Positions 1 to 12,213 are shown, numbered from the stretch's first letter. The stretch is DNA of 64,000 nucleotides from Merluccius polli (GCA_030340625.1 JAOPHQ010005142.1:124001-188000), one strand, 5' to 3'. Numbers and translations are program-made. The notes: a model not told the origin generated them from the sequence alone.

Positions 1-19
1 TAAGATATTTAGATAGAGG

Positions 20-170
20 CAGCCTCAAAAATAAATTAAATTCCTTTGGAACAGTATTGACGCCCCGCGGCACATTAGAAAATTATGCCAAAGTTTTCAT
101 ACCCAAAAGTTTTTTAGAGTGGATTGAGACACCCCTATTTTGTATGTGTCAATGTAGACTTTCTGTGTGC
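20..170. repeat. Dispersed repeat, copy A
   Basis: This segment resembles 15998-16145 in the same orientation. Shared blocks include GAGGCAG, AAATTAAATTCCTTTG, a CAG-ATTGA-GCC block, and GGATTGAGACACCC (AGATTGAGACACCC in the other copy), in the same order with indels between them. The similarity covers roughly 130 bp and I judge it at about 70 percent by eye. The family is unknown to me. The left edge of the window may truncate it. It could be an old MITE or SINE fragment or a local duplication. Confidence 0.5.
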
Positions 171-273
171 AAAAAATAATGGATCATGAACAGTATGGAT
201 TTGTCAGACACTATCAGCTGATGTCTGTGTGTGTTTGTTTGTACTTATATGTGAATTTAAATGTAAATGTGTA

Positions 274-278
<5 letters not shown>

Positions 279-312
<34 letters not shown>
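279..312. repeat. (GT)17 microsatellite
   Basis: Uninterrupted GT dinucleotides preceded by imperfect ATGT/GTAT repeats. The open frames across it on both strands are repeat translations and not genes. Confidence 0.97.
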
Positions 313-313
<1 letters not shown>

Positions 314-1837
314 TGTTTTGTAATGTTTTCCGCATGCCACTACACCTTAAATCAAGGACAATTTGTTGTTTGAAAGCCTTGTGCAGGGAAATGAAAGTCT
401 CCCTGTAATTCCAACAGAGGGATGGACTGACAGAGATGGAATTCAAATGAGTCCATTTTAACAATCCTCCCATGGAACCAAATGGGTCTCCTTGTGCCAT
501 GGGCAGCTGTCACATAGAGGTCTTTCTCCAGGTTAAATCATCTGCTGTATTTGCTTACACTGCGCCATCATGTACTGTCTCAATAGCTCAATAACAGACC
601 AAAATAATATAATGGTTTACATTTATTCTGTTCCAGTTTGCAGGGGTATATTTTATTAATCGTGTTATTTTTGCCGCTAGTATCCCGAAAACGACATTAC
701 ACCAAGGTTACATAGCCAATACCGTGCATACGGTTTGTTATTCTTGGTACATAATAATATCATAGAAATGCCGTTCGACCGCCAAGAGATTAAATGTAAC
801 CGGAGTCAACATTCTGTGGTCCATTAAAGAATGATTAGGGCGACGCATCGATGCACTAAGAGTTAGATGGTTACTGTCAATGACGTAGCCATGCTATACA
901 GGGAATATCGGCGAGCAGTATTTGAGGCTAGGGCTTGCTTTGATGGATGCGTACACAAAGTCCAGCTTCCACATCTATCTGTCCAAACACTGGCCTGGCA
1001 ACTCCTGTTGTTCTGCTGTGGTCTGCTGGTTGAAGCGTAGCATAAACTGCAATTATAGAAAAACAATATCGACTGGGGTTCCAAAAACTCTGTTTGGAAG
1101 TCATATACAAAATAAAAAAAGGGGAACAAATTCGATACTACTCCTTAATACGATAATATTGTATTTATATACTACTGTAAAAAATCTTTAAAATTGTGAT
1201 GTTCTTTTTTTATCTACTCCCATCATGAAGAGTACCAAAAGTAATCTCCAGAACGAGGACGGTGTTATTTAAGATACTGCCCTGTTCAAGAAAGAAGAGG
1301 GCTGCTTCTACTATAGGAGTGGATGGGCTTGTGTTGATTACCGGCCCACACTGTAGATCTGTAAGGTTGAGAAACTCCCCTGGCCAGATGTTAGCACCCC
1401 GTTGGAGAATTAGGACAGAATAGACTTTTCTGATTATAGCACTCTGTAAGCTCTCCCTTGCTGCCATATAAGGCAATGAGTGTATCTTTTTTTCGCACAT
1501 AATAGGATATACATTTTTCATAAAATGTGACTATAATATGTGTTATAATAATAAAAGACCCGCTTTGGTATGTGGGCCGAATACTGCAGAGAATTTAATA
1601 CACAATTGTAATACAATACTACACAAAAACGATTCATTGTTGAATCATTTGTAATTAACCATAGTATCCAACATTCGAGGACTCGAGGACTAATTACCAT
1701 CTTATCTTATTTTATACTCAAGTTTAACATAACTAGATTTTGTAATTGTGTATTACATTGGACCAGGTTCAGCTACCTCCTCCTAAACGTCGGTTTTATT
1801 TAAAGTACTAGAATGGCTCGAGGAATCGTTTTATTGT
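313..1837. other. Non-coding DNA, nothing recognised
   Basis: I see no gene, tRNA or clear transposon here. Open frames are short (about 100 codons or fewer), overlap each other on both strands and have no recognisable domain. The stretch is moderately AT-rich with scattered homopolymers. Confidence 0.6.
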
Positions 1838-2482
1838 AGACTTAAATTGGCGAGAAACCTCGGTGTGGTACTGGATAAACAGCTATGCTGCACGGCCAAC
1901 ATCACCGCGGTGGCCCGATCCAGCAGGTTTGTTATGTACGACAGCCGCAGCAATCGGCCCTTCCTCACGAGGGAAGCAGCACAGCTCTTGATCCAAGCGC
2001 TCGCCATCTCCCGCCTCGACTACTGCAACTCACTCCTGGCTGGACTCCCTGCCTCGGCGATCAAACCTTTGCAGCGTATCCAGAACACCGCAGCATGACT
2101 CTTGTTCAACCTACCAAAATTCTCCCATGTGACCCCTCTCTTCTGTGACCTCCACAGCTCCCTGTTGCAGCTCGCATTAGATTTAACACAATAAAAATGA
2201 CAATGGTACCAACCTACAAGGCTGTCAACGGAACTGCCTCTACCTACCTCCAAGCGTTAGTCAGACCCCATGCCCCTGCTAGACCGCTCCGCTCAACTAC
2301 CTCAGCTGGCCGGCTGGTACCGCCATTGCTAAGAGCAAGCAAAGGTCGCAAAGCTAAGTCTTCTCTGTTTTGGCGCCGCAATGGTGGAACGAGCTCCCAG
2401 CCAATGCCAGCACGGCAGAGTCGCTCAACAGCTTCCGCAAGAGACTCAAGACTCACTTGTTCAGAGTTCACACCTGGACTCT
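1838..2482 (+). pseudogene. L2-clade LINE reverse transcriptase C-terminal remnant
   Basis: Conceptual translation gives the distal part of a CR1/L2-type non-LTR retrotransposon ORF2. The stretch LGVVLD is near the start. ISRLDYCNSLLAGLP lies at 2006-2050, and the typical terminal motif LNSFRKRLKTHLF is at 2424-2462. It is dead: an in-frame TGA at 2096-2098 stands where related copies carry Arg (CGA, a CpG transition), a one-base loss shifts the frame near 2155, and another shift lies near 2365. The endonuclease and the catalytic FADD-type motif are absent, so it is a 5'-truncated insertion. Assignment to L2 rests on remembered teleost L2 proteins; a related CR1 clade is the alternative. Confidence 0.85.
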
Positions 2483-2516
2483 GCATAGCATCCTTCCTCT
2501 ACCTACTCTACCGCCT

Positions 2517-2534
2517 CCCCCCCCCCCCCCCCCC
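2517..2534. repeat. poly-C run (18)
   Basis: Uninterrupted C18 just after the LINE coding remnant, in its 3' UTR. Confidence 0.95.
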
Positions 2535-2977
2535 TGACTTAATTTATGTTCGTACGTCCTGGCACTTAAAAATAGTACTTAGCATCGTGTAGCATCTTAC
2601 CCTAGCTAGGGCTGTCACGATAAACGCAATATTGCAATAACGCGCTATTGGCAAGCCAACCGCAGGGGATGGGAAGCAACCACCACAACCTCTATGCTCA
2701 CGTTTAGTTGTTTTTCATGAGGCTATATGTCATTTTTCTCACCAACTGTCACGGACAACCACCTCCACCATACCTAAGAGAGCTCGAGCATTTACTGAAT
2801 TGCCCATGGTATATTAACGGCCGCCAAAGTATATTTGGCACAAAAAAAAATGTCATCCGTCTGAGATACGACACCATCCGCGATCGATTAACTAGTGGAC
2901 AAACTCCCCTCGCTCTACCCCTCCGGTACCTTGTCGTTCTGCTGTCGCCAGAAGGGTCTGCTGACAATCAGAGAAGC

Positions 2978-2980
<3 letters not shown>

Positions 2981-3016
<36 letters not shown>
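2981..3016. repeat. (GA)18 microsatellite
   Basis: Uninterrupted GA tract inside the hAT MITE. The Arg/Glu or Ser/Leu repeat frames over it are artefacts. Confidence 0.97.
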
Positions 3017-3017
<1 letters not shown>

Positions 3018-3139
3018 GGTCTCTGGTGGATATTTCCCATTCTGAACGCTGTAACCACCTGGCGTTACAGTGGCCATTAAAGCTGCTATGTGCGCTATAT
3101 TAAGTCTACCGATAGCGAGTTGTAGCCATCCGCTAACTA

Positions 3140-3162
3140 CCCCCCCCCCCCCCCCCCCCCCC
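3140..3162. repeat. poly-C run (23)
   Basis: Uninterrupted C tract near the right end of the hAT MITE; such runs are also prone to assembly length error. Confidence 0.95.
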
Positions 3163-3351
3163 GCGCCACCTAAATCTCCACAGGGGGAAATTCCTTCACA
3201 ACAGCCCTAACGCTAGCTATCTTTGTTGTATACAAGGAATGGGTTAACCTAGCAATTATGAGTGCTTTAAACTTGTTCAATTGACATCCTTACTGTACCA
3301 ACAGCAATATATTGATTCACTCACAAATGTACTTTTAGCAACTTACACAAA

Positions 3352-3407
3352 TTGTAAGTTGCTTTGGACAAATGCATCTGCTAAATACCCTAAACGTAAA
3401 TGTAAAT
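3352..3407 (+). repeat. L2/SINE-type 3' tail
   Basis: Contains TGTAAGTTGCTTTGGA followed by ATGCATCTGCTAAAT and an ATGTAAAT-like end. This is the conserved 3' recognition tail of teleost L2 LINEs, also carried by SINEs mobilised by them. Two other copies in the window, both in the opposite orientation, lie near 40360 and 56500. Confidence 0.85.
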
Positions 3408-3409
3408 AT

Positions 3410-6400
3410 TGTAGATTATCACAAATGTCACAATTACAATAAAGACAAAAACAAACAAAGATATTATTAATGTTTTGTCTTGAGATAAAATCGTTACTGG
3501 AAGTTTCCGTTATGCGCTGCTATAGGCACTGGGATGCAAACATGCCGGGTTAAGCACCTAGTCCCCCACGACCTCAGGACAGTACCTGTCTCTAGACAAC
3601 CAATGAATGATGGCCCCCGTAGCACAAAAAAAAAATCCTTTCGGAGAATCTTCCAACTGGGTTAAGCCTGCAGGGAGCCCACTGGGAGTGCAATTAGGTG
3701 ACACGGCGCCGCTAAGAGACGTGGGAACAGACAAGTGTGAAAACCTCTGCTGACGTCAGGAGGGAAAAGGAAGTGCAGAAAAAAAGGGAGGGGGGAAAAA
3801 AAGGCAAAAAACACGATCATTATTCCTGGATTAGGAGACAGTGAGAGAGCGAGAGAGAGAGACCGTTCTACATCTAAATAAACGAGGAGGTAGATGGATG
3901 GAGGAGAGCGGAGCAGTGGACAGGTTATAGTGAGGCAGCACCGTCCTTTTTAAGCAACTTAAAGAAAATCAATCTGAATCTCAATTTCAAAGACATTTCA
4001 ATCAGCAGTGGATAGCGTGCCTTAAATTGGTCTGCATTAGGATTTCTGTTCCACAATGGCTTCCTTCTACACGTCTCTCTCTCTCTCTCGGAGGTACTAA
4101 ATATATATTTCTGGTAACGGACGCCATTTCCCCTTGGTAATACAAGTTAAGTTACACAATGTTCTAATAATAATATGAATACAAAAGAACAGCATTGCGT
4201 GTCTGAAGCCGTCCTTGATTTCAGAGATCTGTCTTTCTGTGTCAGAAGAATATAGCTTGGTCTTCCACTCATGTAGATCTGATGAATTCTTAACAGGAGG
4301 GCGTTAACAGTGGTTTAGTGGTTAGACTGTATTACAATTCATACATAATCCACTTTGCAAAACCCATTATACAGCCACAGATCACACAGGTCACAGAGAG
4401 CAGAGTTGAAAGGCAAACAGTTCTTCTGACGGACGGAGATTGGCTCTTCTCGGGTGAAGGGAGGTCCCCCTTTGGACAGTGCACGTTTTCCTGCCTTAAA
4501 AGTGGCCTACATGGTATATCATGTTTTAATGGAGGTGGTGACAGCAGTGCCCTGATTCAGTTTTTCCTTAGCCCAGGGTGAAACCATACCAAGATATCTT
4601 ATAATGAAAATGTACCATCACACAGCGATGTATGTGTATCTATGTATCTATGCGTGTATTTTCCTCTCCATCTAAAAAATCCAAGGACAACATCCAACAC
4701 ACTTATCCTTGTTGGTGTGTTGACAGCAAGAATACAAGTGTTATTGTACATAATTGAAATTGCCTTTTTTTCTGCGTTTTCTGCACAAATCCGATCTTAG
4801 TGTTGCCAACGACCGATTGGAAATGTTTGCTTTCGCTTAATTATGGTTGCCATTCACAAAAAATGTGTCGACTTGAATTCGCCAATTAACGCGCACTGGC
4901 AGTTAAAATACTCCATCCCTGCATTTGTTAAACTGCAATTCCCACAACCCCCTAAATGCATTCCAAAAGTTGCCTATACGGTATCAGCATCTCTTAGCAC
5001 CTGTTAGCTAATCTTCCTGCTCCATCCATCTGTCAAACGCAGCAGCACTGACTAGCCCAGTTTCAATCAAGCCTCTAACAAGATCCCACACTAGCCACGC
5101 ACAAAGCTCCAGCAGAAATCAGTTGTCTGGCCTCAGTGACCCACCACATGCAAGACGAACTGCATTACTCCTCATGCTACACTGATATTTCCACCCCTCA
5201 CTGAACTGCTATCGAGCACTCTCCGACTCTGCAAATCCTTAGAGTCTTATGACAATTCCAATACTAATGCCAATTAGGAAGCTAGACTCCACACAAAAAA
5301 AACACCACAAAATCCCTTTTTATTCTGCCTGCTGGTGGTGGGTTGATTCGTCATTATCGCTGGAAATGCCGATCTGTTGCACTTGATGGGAGATGGCTCA
5401 ACAGTATCTCCAGGCCTGAGGATTGAAATCTCAGGGCAGTTTGTGTGTCTGGTGTTGTCGAGGAAGTAGTGTGCGGTGTAGTGTTGAACGCCCACTGTGG
5501 GCACTGAGAAAATGTGTAGAGAAACACAGTGTGACAAGAGCCTCCCTGTCGGGATCTAACATGTTCTGGGCAACAGCCGGGTGATGAATACATTACTGAA
5601 CCAGTCATTAGTCGAATGTCATCCGCAGACACGCCAAACAGTGACACGACATAGCTTTTTCAATGATAGCCTACTAAATAAAAACTGACCTTTTTTCCCA
5701 TGGTAATTTATTTACTTAAAGTATTGTTGGTATTATGTTTGTTGTGTTGTAAAATATATTTGTGAACAACTGCTTTCTCTCTCTATGGGGTATTTGACTG
5801 TGAAGAACATTGCACTAGTTATCACAGATATTTTAATGTGTGAGTTTTTTGAGCAGCCACCAGAAAACATTGGCAGTTTGACAAACTTGTTGCCAGTACT
5901 TGCTTTCATTTTACAGTTTTTTCACTTTCATTCTAAGCTGCTTGTTGCTGCTACAAACTGCACAAAGGTTTAATTATTTAATGAAATGTTGTGTACTTAT
6001 ATCCAATAAAAAATACTTGACAGAGAATGGATCTATTACTTACCAGTTGGTAGTCTCGTGTAAAACACTGAATAAAACTAAACACAGCGTGGGAAGATAT
6101 ATAGGCCTAACAATTATTAATATTCAGCCTTTGTTAGAGACACAATTTATCACAAGAAGAACCCCAATTTTGTCTCTTTTTTGCTCAATTATTGGGCCAC
6201 TGTCGATCGTAGCACTCTGCATACTAATTCACCAACATGCCGTCCTAGAGAAGCATGTGCATGATAATGGATGCAGTGTTAACTCTTGCCAAAGGCTGTG
6301 GTGAGCTGTATGATAGTGAATGGTTACATTTGTAGTTTAAAAGCTTGAAAAAAATGAATAGGTTTTTTGGAGTACCAAACACATACTGTCGAACTTTCAC

Positions 6401-7108
6401 CGAGAGGACAATTAGTGAGACGTGCCATCTCTCGAGGCAGTGCGGCATGTAAGGGGGTAAGTCAATAGAATTGGATAATGTATTCAGAGCTTGCGCTAAA
6501 GCACCGGCACCACACGCAGCCGCTGTCCTCGACGCGCTTACGTCTAGAGAAGTCAAATTAAACAAAATATCAAATGTCATGGCACCGAGAGAGGTCATAA
6601 CGATAAACGGTCACTAAGTGACATCACTCATGTTGCTAAGCAGACGTATACATGTTGAATTCTAGTCAGCGATACAATGGAAAAGCTGCAGCACTTTTTG
6701 TTGTGTTGGAGGGGGATTGTTGAAGCTCACCAAAATGGATTTCAGAGGATATTGTCAGCTTACTGTACAAACAGTAAGCAGCCTCGCTTGGTGCGTACAT
6801 GAACTTCAGTTAAAAAGCCATTCTTTCCTCGAAGAACTCATGGTTATTTAATGTGTGCTTGTAATGCAGGATTCTTTTGGGGCCACCACAGTCCATTTTT
6901 AGATGCATACAGAAGCAACTCTTCTGACTTGACTGTGACGTTCCTAATTTAGCTGCATGTTCATTGGCAAGTTAGATCAATGTTCATGGGTGGGTTAGCA
7001 ATTGGTGGGTCCCATCACAACACAATGAGACATTCAGCTAAGGCATTGACTTGAAAGTTGGCAGACATAACTGGCGGCTAGGCTTGCCGCGGTAGTCGGT
7101 GTTACACG
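3410..7108. other. Non-coding DNA, no gene recognised
   Basis: Contains short GA tracts (3840-3862) and CT tracts (4073-4089), a purine-rich patch at 3775-3815, and otherwise unremarkable sequence. Frames of 60-135 codons (for example 5900-6304 plus and 6245-6598 minus) lack any recognisable domain, splice context or repeat of a known protein motif. I treat them as chance. Confidence 0.6.
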
Positions 7109-7116
7109 GTATTCAG

Positions 7117-7841
7117 TAGGGCTGGACGATTAATCAAAATTTGATCACGATTTCGATTTTGGCTTCTCACGATCATGTTTGATTCGGGCATAAAAATAAT
7201 TTGGAAAACGGAAGAAAAGGCAAAGGTACAAGACTGTGTACATTATTTTGTTGACCGAGTGAGGAACTACTCATCCCGAATCAAACATAATATGGTCGTC
7301 ACGACTACCTAACGAACGATTGGCTTGGTTAAAGGCTTAATACTCTTTTTATAAGGATTCTACGAAAAGTGGACGAGATAAATGCATGGGAAATTTACTT
7401 CCGGCACCAGAGCTGTTAAAAAGGGGGCGGTCACTGTTACGCTCTATGGGTACCAGTATTAGTATATCTCTTCTTCTAGTGCGTAGAAATAGCAAAGTTG
7501 GTCGCCTTTCCTCAGTGGCGCCACCTCTGTTCAGGAGAAGACTGCAACTACTGTCGCGGCCACCAGTGCGAATGTAAATAGTTACGGCGCTCCCGTGACG
7601 TCACATTGTCGCGCGACAGCTTGGGAGCTATTATTTTTATATATATTTTTTTTTTTTAAATTTTTTACTTGTTACTAATTTATTACTGGTTGTTTTTCTA
7701 AAAGTTATATTTAAAGTTGAGTTTTGGTGGTGCAATAAACACTTTTTTTTAAATCAATGAATAATCGTGTTTATTAATCGTGATTTCAATATCAATCAAA
7801 ATAATCGTGATTATTATTTTTTCCATAATCGTCCAGCCCTA
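7117..7841. mobile_element. Non-autonomous hAT MITE with perfect TSD
   Basis: The element is 725 bp and starts with TAGGGCTGGACGATTA; the same 16 bases in reverse complement form its right end. It is flanked by identical 8-bp duplications GTATTCAG at 7109-7116 and 7842-7849. Subterminal ATCACGATT/AATCGTGAT motifs recur on both ends. An internal inverted pair, TGTTTGATTCGGG (near 7178) and CCCGAATCAAACA (near 7276), adds fold-back potential. No transposase frame is present; the 63-codon frame at 7386-7577 is not meaningful. The perfect TSD suggests a younger insertion than the one at 2607. Confidence 0.92.
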
Positions 7842-7849
7842 GTATTCAG

Positions 7850-10800
7850 GCATACACCAATTACACCACTTGCCTACCACCCCCACCGCCACCGTCGAGC
7901 CAGTTTCCTTTATTTTGTTGAAGTAGCGCTCCTTTGCTGCCTTGTTGAGTTTCTCTCGGTAAGGAAACTTGCACTTGATCTTTGCTATGTTTTTTCTCTG
8001 TTGATTTGTATTGTGCATTTTGAAAAGCCTGTTGACTTTTGCCGCTTATTTTACATATGCCCATTGCACTCCGTTGTAAAACCTTAAAATTGCCACTGGA
8101 TATGCGCTATGTGCCAAGTCATTTTCTGTTAAATGTGGTGTTGCACTGGTGTTGTCACAAGTATATTAACTGGTGGGAAAATGCCCTCACCGTAGTATCC
8201 CTACTGGCAGCCCATTCATTTGATTGGATTTGCTCAGTGGCGTGGTGTGGCAACAAAACCCTGCAATATGGGGGCTGACATCTTGAATCCTGGTCTCTTT
8301 CCCAGGAACACGCGTATGGCAGGACCCGGGTGCATTACTATCAGTATCCACTAGACACGGCTGCCTCAAGGTTCGGCCAAAAGCCTGGGCCCCTGTGCTA
8401 AAGGAATTAAGTTTTCTTTTAGCCTGGGTGTGATCTGAGGTTACGGATATGTGTAGCCAGTGGGGGATAAATGTTAATTGATCTGTAGCTACTTTACGTC
8501 TTGCACATTATTGTGTACAATAAATAACCTCCACCAGTTGTAGACTCGTTGTCTAGGGGCTATCTGTCCATCAAAGGTATTTAACAAACTAAAACAAGCA
8601 AAACACCTTTAATTACACCAAATTGAAAACATGTTTTCTCCCCCCCGTCTAATCTGTGTCGGTCACCAACAGGGTCTTTTTTTTATTTGTCTTCTTCTCG
8701 TTTTATGCTGTATATGAACTGATTACAGCACCGTTACGACAGATGGAGACTTTATCGTCATTCTATAAAAAGATATCACGGGTAAATGGTGGATGGAGAA
8801 ATCTCTGGCTAAATTACAAGCGGGAACATTGGCTGGCACTTGCTTTCAGCATACGGCACGTTGTAGCGATGTGCACCATTGGCTGTGTGATGGTGTTAAA
8901 GTCCTAATTCTATATCTTCTGGAGGAAGAATATTTTTTATGAGCCTTGTTCTTCTTCTTCTTAGGTAACGGCAGTAAAAACAAGTCTTTCCACAGCGCTG
9001 GTTAAAAAGCAAAATGGTTCTTAAATGTGATAAACGAGTCCACAAGCCATTTTATTGACACAATGTCTGCGAGTGTCTATAATCCTCTTCTGGGTGAAAG
9101 TCACGGTCACCGTTGGACACAGCCCGCTACGCAGAGGACAAAGGACAAAAGAAAATTAGAAGAAATGACTTCTGCCAATGATTCTCCACCCCTTCTCCCT
9201 CATGTGAAGCCACTGGCACATAAGCCATGTTGATTTAGTGACAAAAACAAGGTTCCCTTCTGTGTTCGCCAGTGCTGGTGGAGAGATCTACTCTATCAGG
9301 AGACACTGCTGTTGAATGGTGCCCATCTGTCAAAGGTTAAAGCTAATCATGTCTGAAAAAAAAGCCACAGGGACTACTACTGGACAACTGACAGTTTCAT
9401 CACAATCGGGAGGGGAAGTCGGACAAAAAGGGTCAATAGTTTATTATAGGAAACATGCTCTTATGTGAGACAGAACCCAAAAAGAAGGACTTTTTGGGGA
9501 TTATTTGTCAAGTTGTTGCATTGTCTGTCCCACTGGTGATTTTAACCAAGGTCAAAGCTAATCCATGCTAACAAGCTAATGTTAAGCAGTTGCAGCATCT
9601 GGCTCAGATATCGGTGAAGAAAACATGTCAGTTGCTCATCACAATGACAACGTGTTTTGACAACACGGCTGACAGTAAACCAAACCCAATAATAACGAAA
9701 CATAAATCAATCAATCAACACACTACAAACATAACAAACTTAAATGGTATCAATGCTTTGGTAGTAGTGGTAGGCACATGAGAACATACCAGTAGTTGGT
9801 CTACAAGACTTACCTCCCTAAGCCGGCTTACACTAGAGCTCATAGCATTCTAAGCCTCTTAGCAACTAAGCTCAGACTGAACTAATTATTCATGGACAGC
9901 CTCTTTCTTAGGGAACAGAACCTGAACCCGGATGAGCACCTGGAAATGAACCTTTTTTCAGATACCATAATGTCCCTTACAGTTCGTTTTATATATTTCT
10001 TTGCAAAATATAGCCTTTATTCTGCATTTGTTGGAAGAATAATCTATAAACTTATGGGTATGAACTTTGATTTCCTGGTTCCATTATACTTTGCCCCAGG
10101 CATGACTTGGTAAGCTCAAACTATGTATCCATAATGCATTTTTGATGTGAAAAAACATACCCATTTCTATTAAAATTTGTGTGTTGTGTGTGCGCGGGTG
10201 CAATGGATGGAGAGGGGGAAATCAGATCAATGATGGGGGTTGAATATTCAAATACTCTAAAATAGTTGAAAATAGAAACATGCGATGGCGACATTTGTGT
10301 GTTTGTGTAAATGCCATTCGAAATGGGTGTGCTGTCAATCAACTGAATGAATTGTGAATGTTTTCCTAAAAAAATATATCTCCGAAACTCCATTAGCAGT
10401 GTGGAGCCTGCATATCAACACTAACACTTTATTTAGGAATAATAATAATACCTTGTGTGCCAGTCTGTGTACACAGTTTACTTACAATTTACTGAAACTC
10501 TAAAGACAACTTTGGTGCTTCCTAGTCAAAGAGCACGAACATAGCAAAAACAATGTTTACAGCAAATTCTCTCATCACTTTTTCATAATTTGAATAGGTG
10601 AAGCCATATAATGTAATAGACAAGACAATACATGTAAAAGTGTTTGTATTTGTCCTAAACCAACTTGAATACTATAATAATATACTACCATATACTATAC
10701 TTTATAACTCTAATCTCTTAGGAAGTTATATTTTTTGTGGAACGGCATTTGAATTAAGAAATGTTAAGCTTATTGCAACAGCTAACCTTTTTTTCAAAAA

Positions 10801-10987
10801 GAAAAAACTTAGATGACATTTTGCACACACTTTATTATTGGTTTTGGCAAAGCGTAATAATAAACACTGACAAGTCAAAGGTGTAAAGTCAGGGCATCTT
10901 TAATTAAGCCCTGAACGCAGCCATAAAATGCAATTCACGCAGTAAAATGTCACTCAAGTTTATATTACTCGAATTGAATTAAATACC
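7850..10987. other. Non-coding DNA, no gene recognised
   Basis: No protein-coding frame, tRNA or transposon boundary recognised. Frames such as 8656-8907 plus (83 codons) and 10121-10393 minus (90 codons) have no domain I know. Small features only: a CTT run near 8949-8963 and an AAT run near 10438-10450. Confidence 0.6.
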
Positions 10988-10996
10988 GAGGAATAC

Positions 10997-11510
10997 TAGC
11001 CTGGCAAGCCAGACCCACATCAGAAAGATGTAGGGTCTGGCACTGCTCCATTGGCAGTGTGGGCGGGATAAACGGTTGTCTTTCAAGTTCCCTCTGCACG
11101 CAATAGGATAGCACTACAACCAATCAGAGCAACGAAGAAGGTGACGTAGTCAGGGCGACGGCTCTGACTACGTAATTAATCAAAACTCTGAATACATATT
11201 TATTTTCGAGTAAAGACTTCAGTGCCGTTCTTTGTTCTTTTCTCAAAGAAAATGTTAACTTCAAGTCTTGAAGAGTCGCGGCCAAAGCCGAGTCAACCAT
11301 TCGCCAGCAGCAGCAGCCATTGTTTACCTCTAACAAGGAACCGTCGCAACTCTGTCGTCATGGTAGCCCGGCTTCCGACTCCGCCCCTCACGCTGTGATT
11401 GGCCTGACAGATTTTCTGTTTCCAGCACAGAAAAACGACGGAGAAGTGCTAGACCCCCCTGGCTGCAAAATAAATTTGCTGCCGCTAGGGGCGTCTAGAT
11501 TTCTAGGCTA
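10997..11510. mobile_element. TIR DNA transposon remnant, superfamily unassigned
   Basis: The 514-bp segment starts TAGCCTGGCAAGCCAGACCC. Its right end, read in reverse complement, starts TAGCCTAGAAATCTAGACGC, matching at 14 of 20 positions. It is bracketed by a 9-bp direct repeat with one mismatch: GAGGAATAC (10988-10996) and GAGGAGTAC (11511-11519). A strong hairpin, GCCAGACCC with GGGTCTGGC, sits just inside the left end (11009-11041). The interior looks like a dispersed repeat I have met in percomorph genomes, but I cannot name the family. No transposase is encoded. Confidence 0.7.
11009..11041. repeat. Terminal hairpin of the 10997-11510 element
   Basis: GCCAGACCC and GGGTCTGGC form a 9-bp perfect stem around a loop of about 15 nt that itself contains an ACAT/ATGT pair. 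Its position just inside the left terminus suggests a structural role in the transposon end. Confidence 0.8.
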
Positions 11511-11519
11511 GAGGAGTAC

Positions 11520-12213
11520 TGAATCTCAAAGTACAACATTGTATATCCTTGGCTAAACCTCCATGGTCATACGCATTTCACTCCTGTACATGGGAAAAGG
11601 GAAGGGGACCGTTCTGATGGGACTCTTCTGGCTGCACACACCATCATGTATGCGTGTTGGAAACACCAACCAAACCATTTGTGCCTGCACCAAAAAACTG
11701 CAAGGGCTGCAGGCCCATCAGCCATATGCTGAGCCTCTGATTAGAGCTAGAGCCATGCTGAGAGCAACCCAACCCCCTAAGTCAAACATAAAATTGCATC
11801 TGCTTTGCATGGCTTTTGTTCGCTCTTCCTTTTTTTTATTGCTAATTAAATTGATTAGCAAGCACACCCATTTGTGGGTTTTGATTTTTTTTTTTTTTTG
11901 GGAGGGGGGGGGGTTCTTGTTTCTATTGATTGTTTAGAAACATCTGAGCAATAGTTGTAGTAGTAATAGTCATTTCACCATAACAATCACAATTCTAACA
12001 ACAATGACTGTTGGTTACACTTGCTGGAAAGAATGGCAGCGCTTTCTGTTACAAATGTTCACACAACAAGTTAAGACTCATCTGGCTTACCTGATTAAGC
12101 TACACACACACGCCCCCTCCCCACTCCCTCCAACCTCTAATAGCTATATAGTTGGCTATACTATACTCGTTACTGTTCTGGTATCTTCCTAACATTATAA
12201 ATGTCTGTCTTAC
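11520..12213. other. Non-coding DNA, nothing recognised
   Basis: T- and G-run near 11886-11912; otherwise no gene or repeat boundary that I can support. Confidence 0.55.

Larger units (their letters stand above)
2607..3209. mobile_element. Non-autonomous hAT-type MITE nested in the LINE
   Basis: The element is 603 bp. It begins TAGGGCTGTCACGATAA and ends ACAGCCCTA, giving a 9-bp perfect terminal inverted repeat that decays inward. It is flanked by 8-bp target duplications that differ at one base: ACCCTAGC (2599-2606) and ACGCTAGC (3210-3217). An 8-bp TSD with TAGGG-type ends is typical of hAT elements. No transposase is encoded; the interior holds (GA)18 and a C23 run. The insertion lies in the 3' UTR of the L2 copy. 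Confidence 0.85.
1838..3407 (+). mobile_element. 5'-truncated L2-type LINE, split by a hAT MITE
   Basis: The decayed RT remnant (1838-2482), a short 3' UTR (2483-2598) and a terminal tail (3218-3407) form one LINE copy once the hAT element at 2607-3209 is taken out. The tail carries the TGTAAGTTGCTTTGGA and GCATCTGCTAAAT blocks that teleost L2 LINEs share with many SINEs, and it ends in short ATGTAAAT-like repeats. The LINE therefore inserted first and the MITE second. Confidence 0.75.

Noticed and set aside
4308..4335. A-box-like TGGTTTAGTGGTTAG suggesting a tRNA or SINE
   Set aside because: No B box at a suitable distance and no pairing arms were found.
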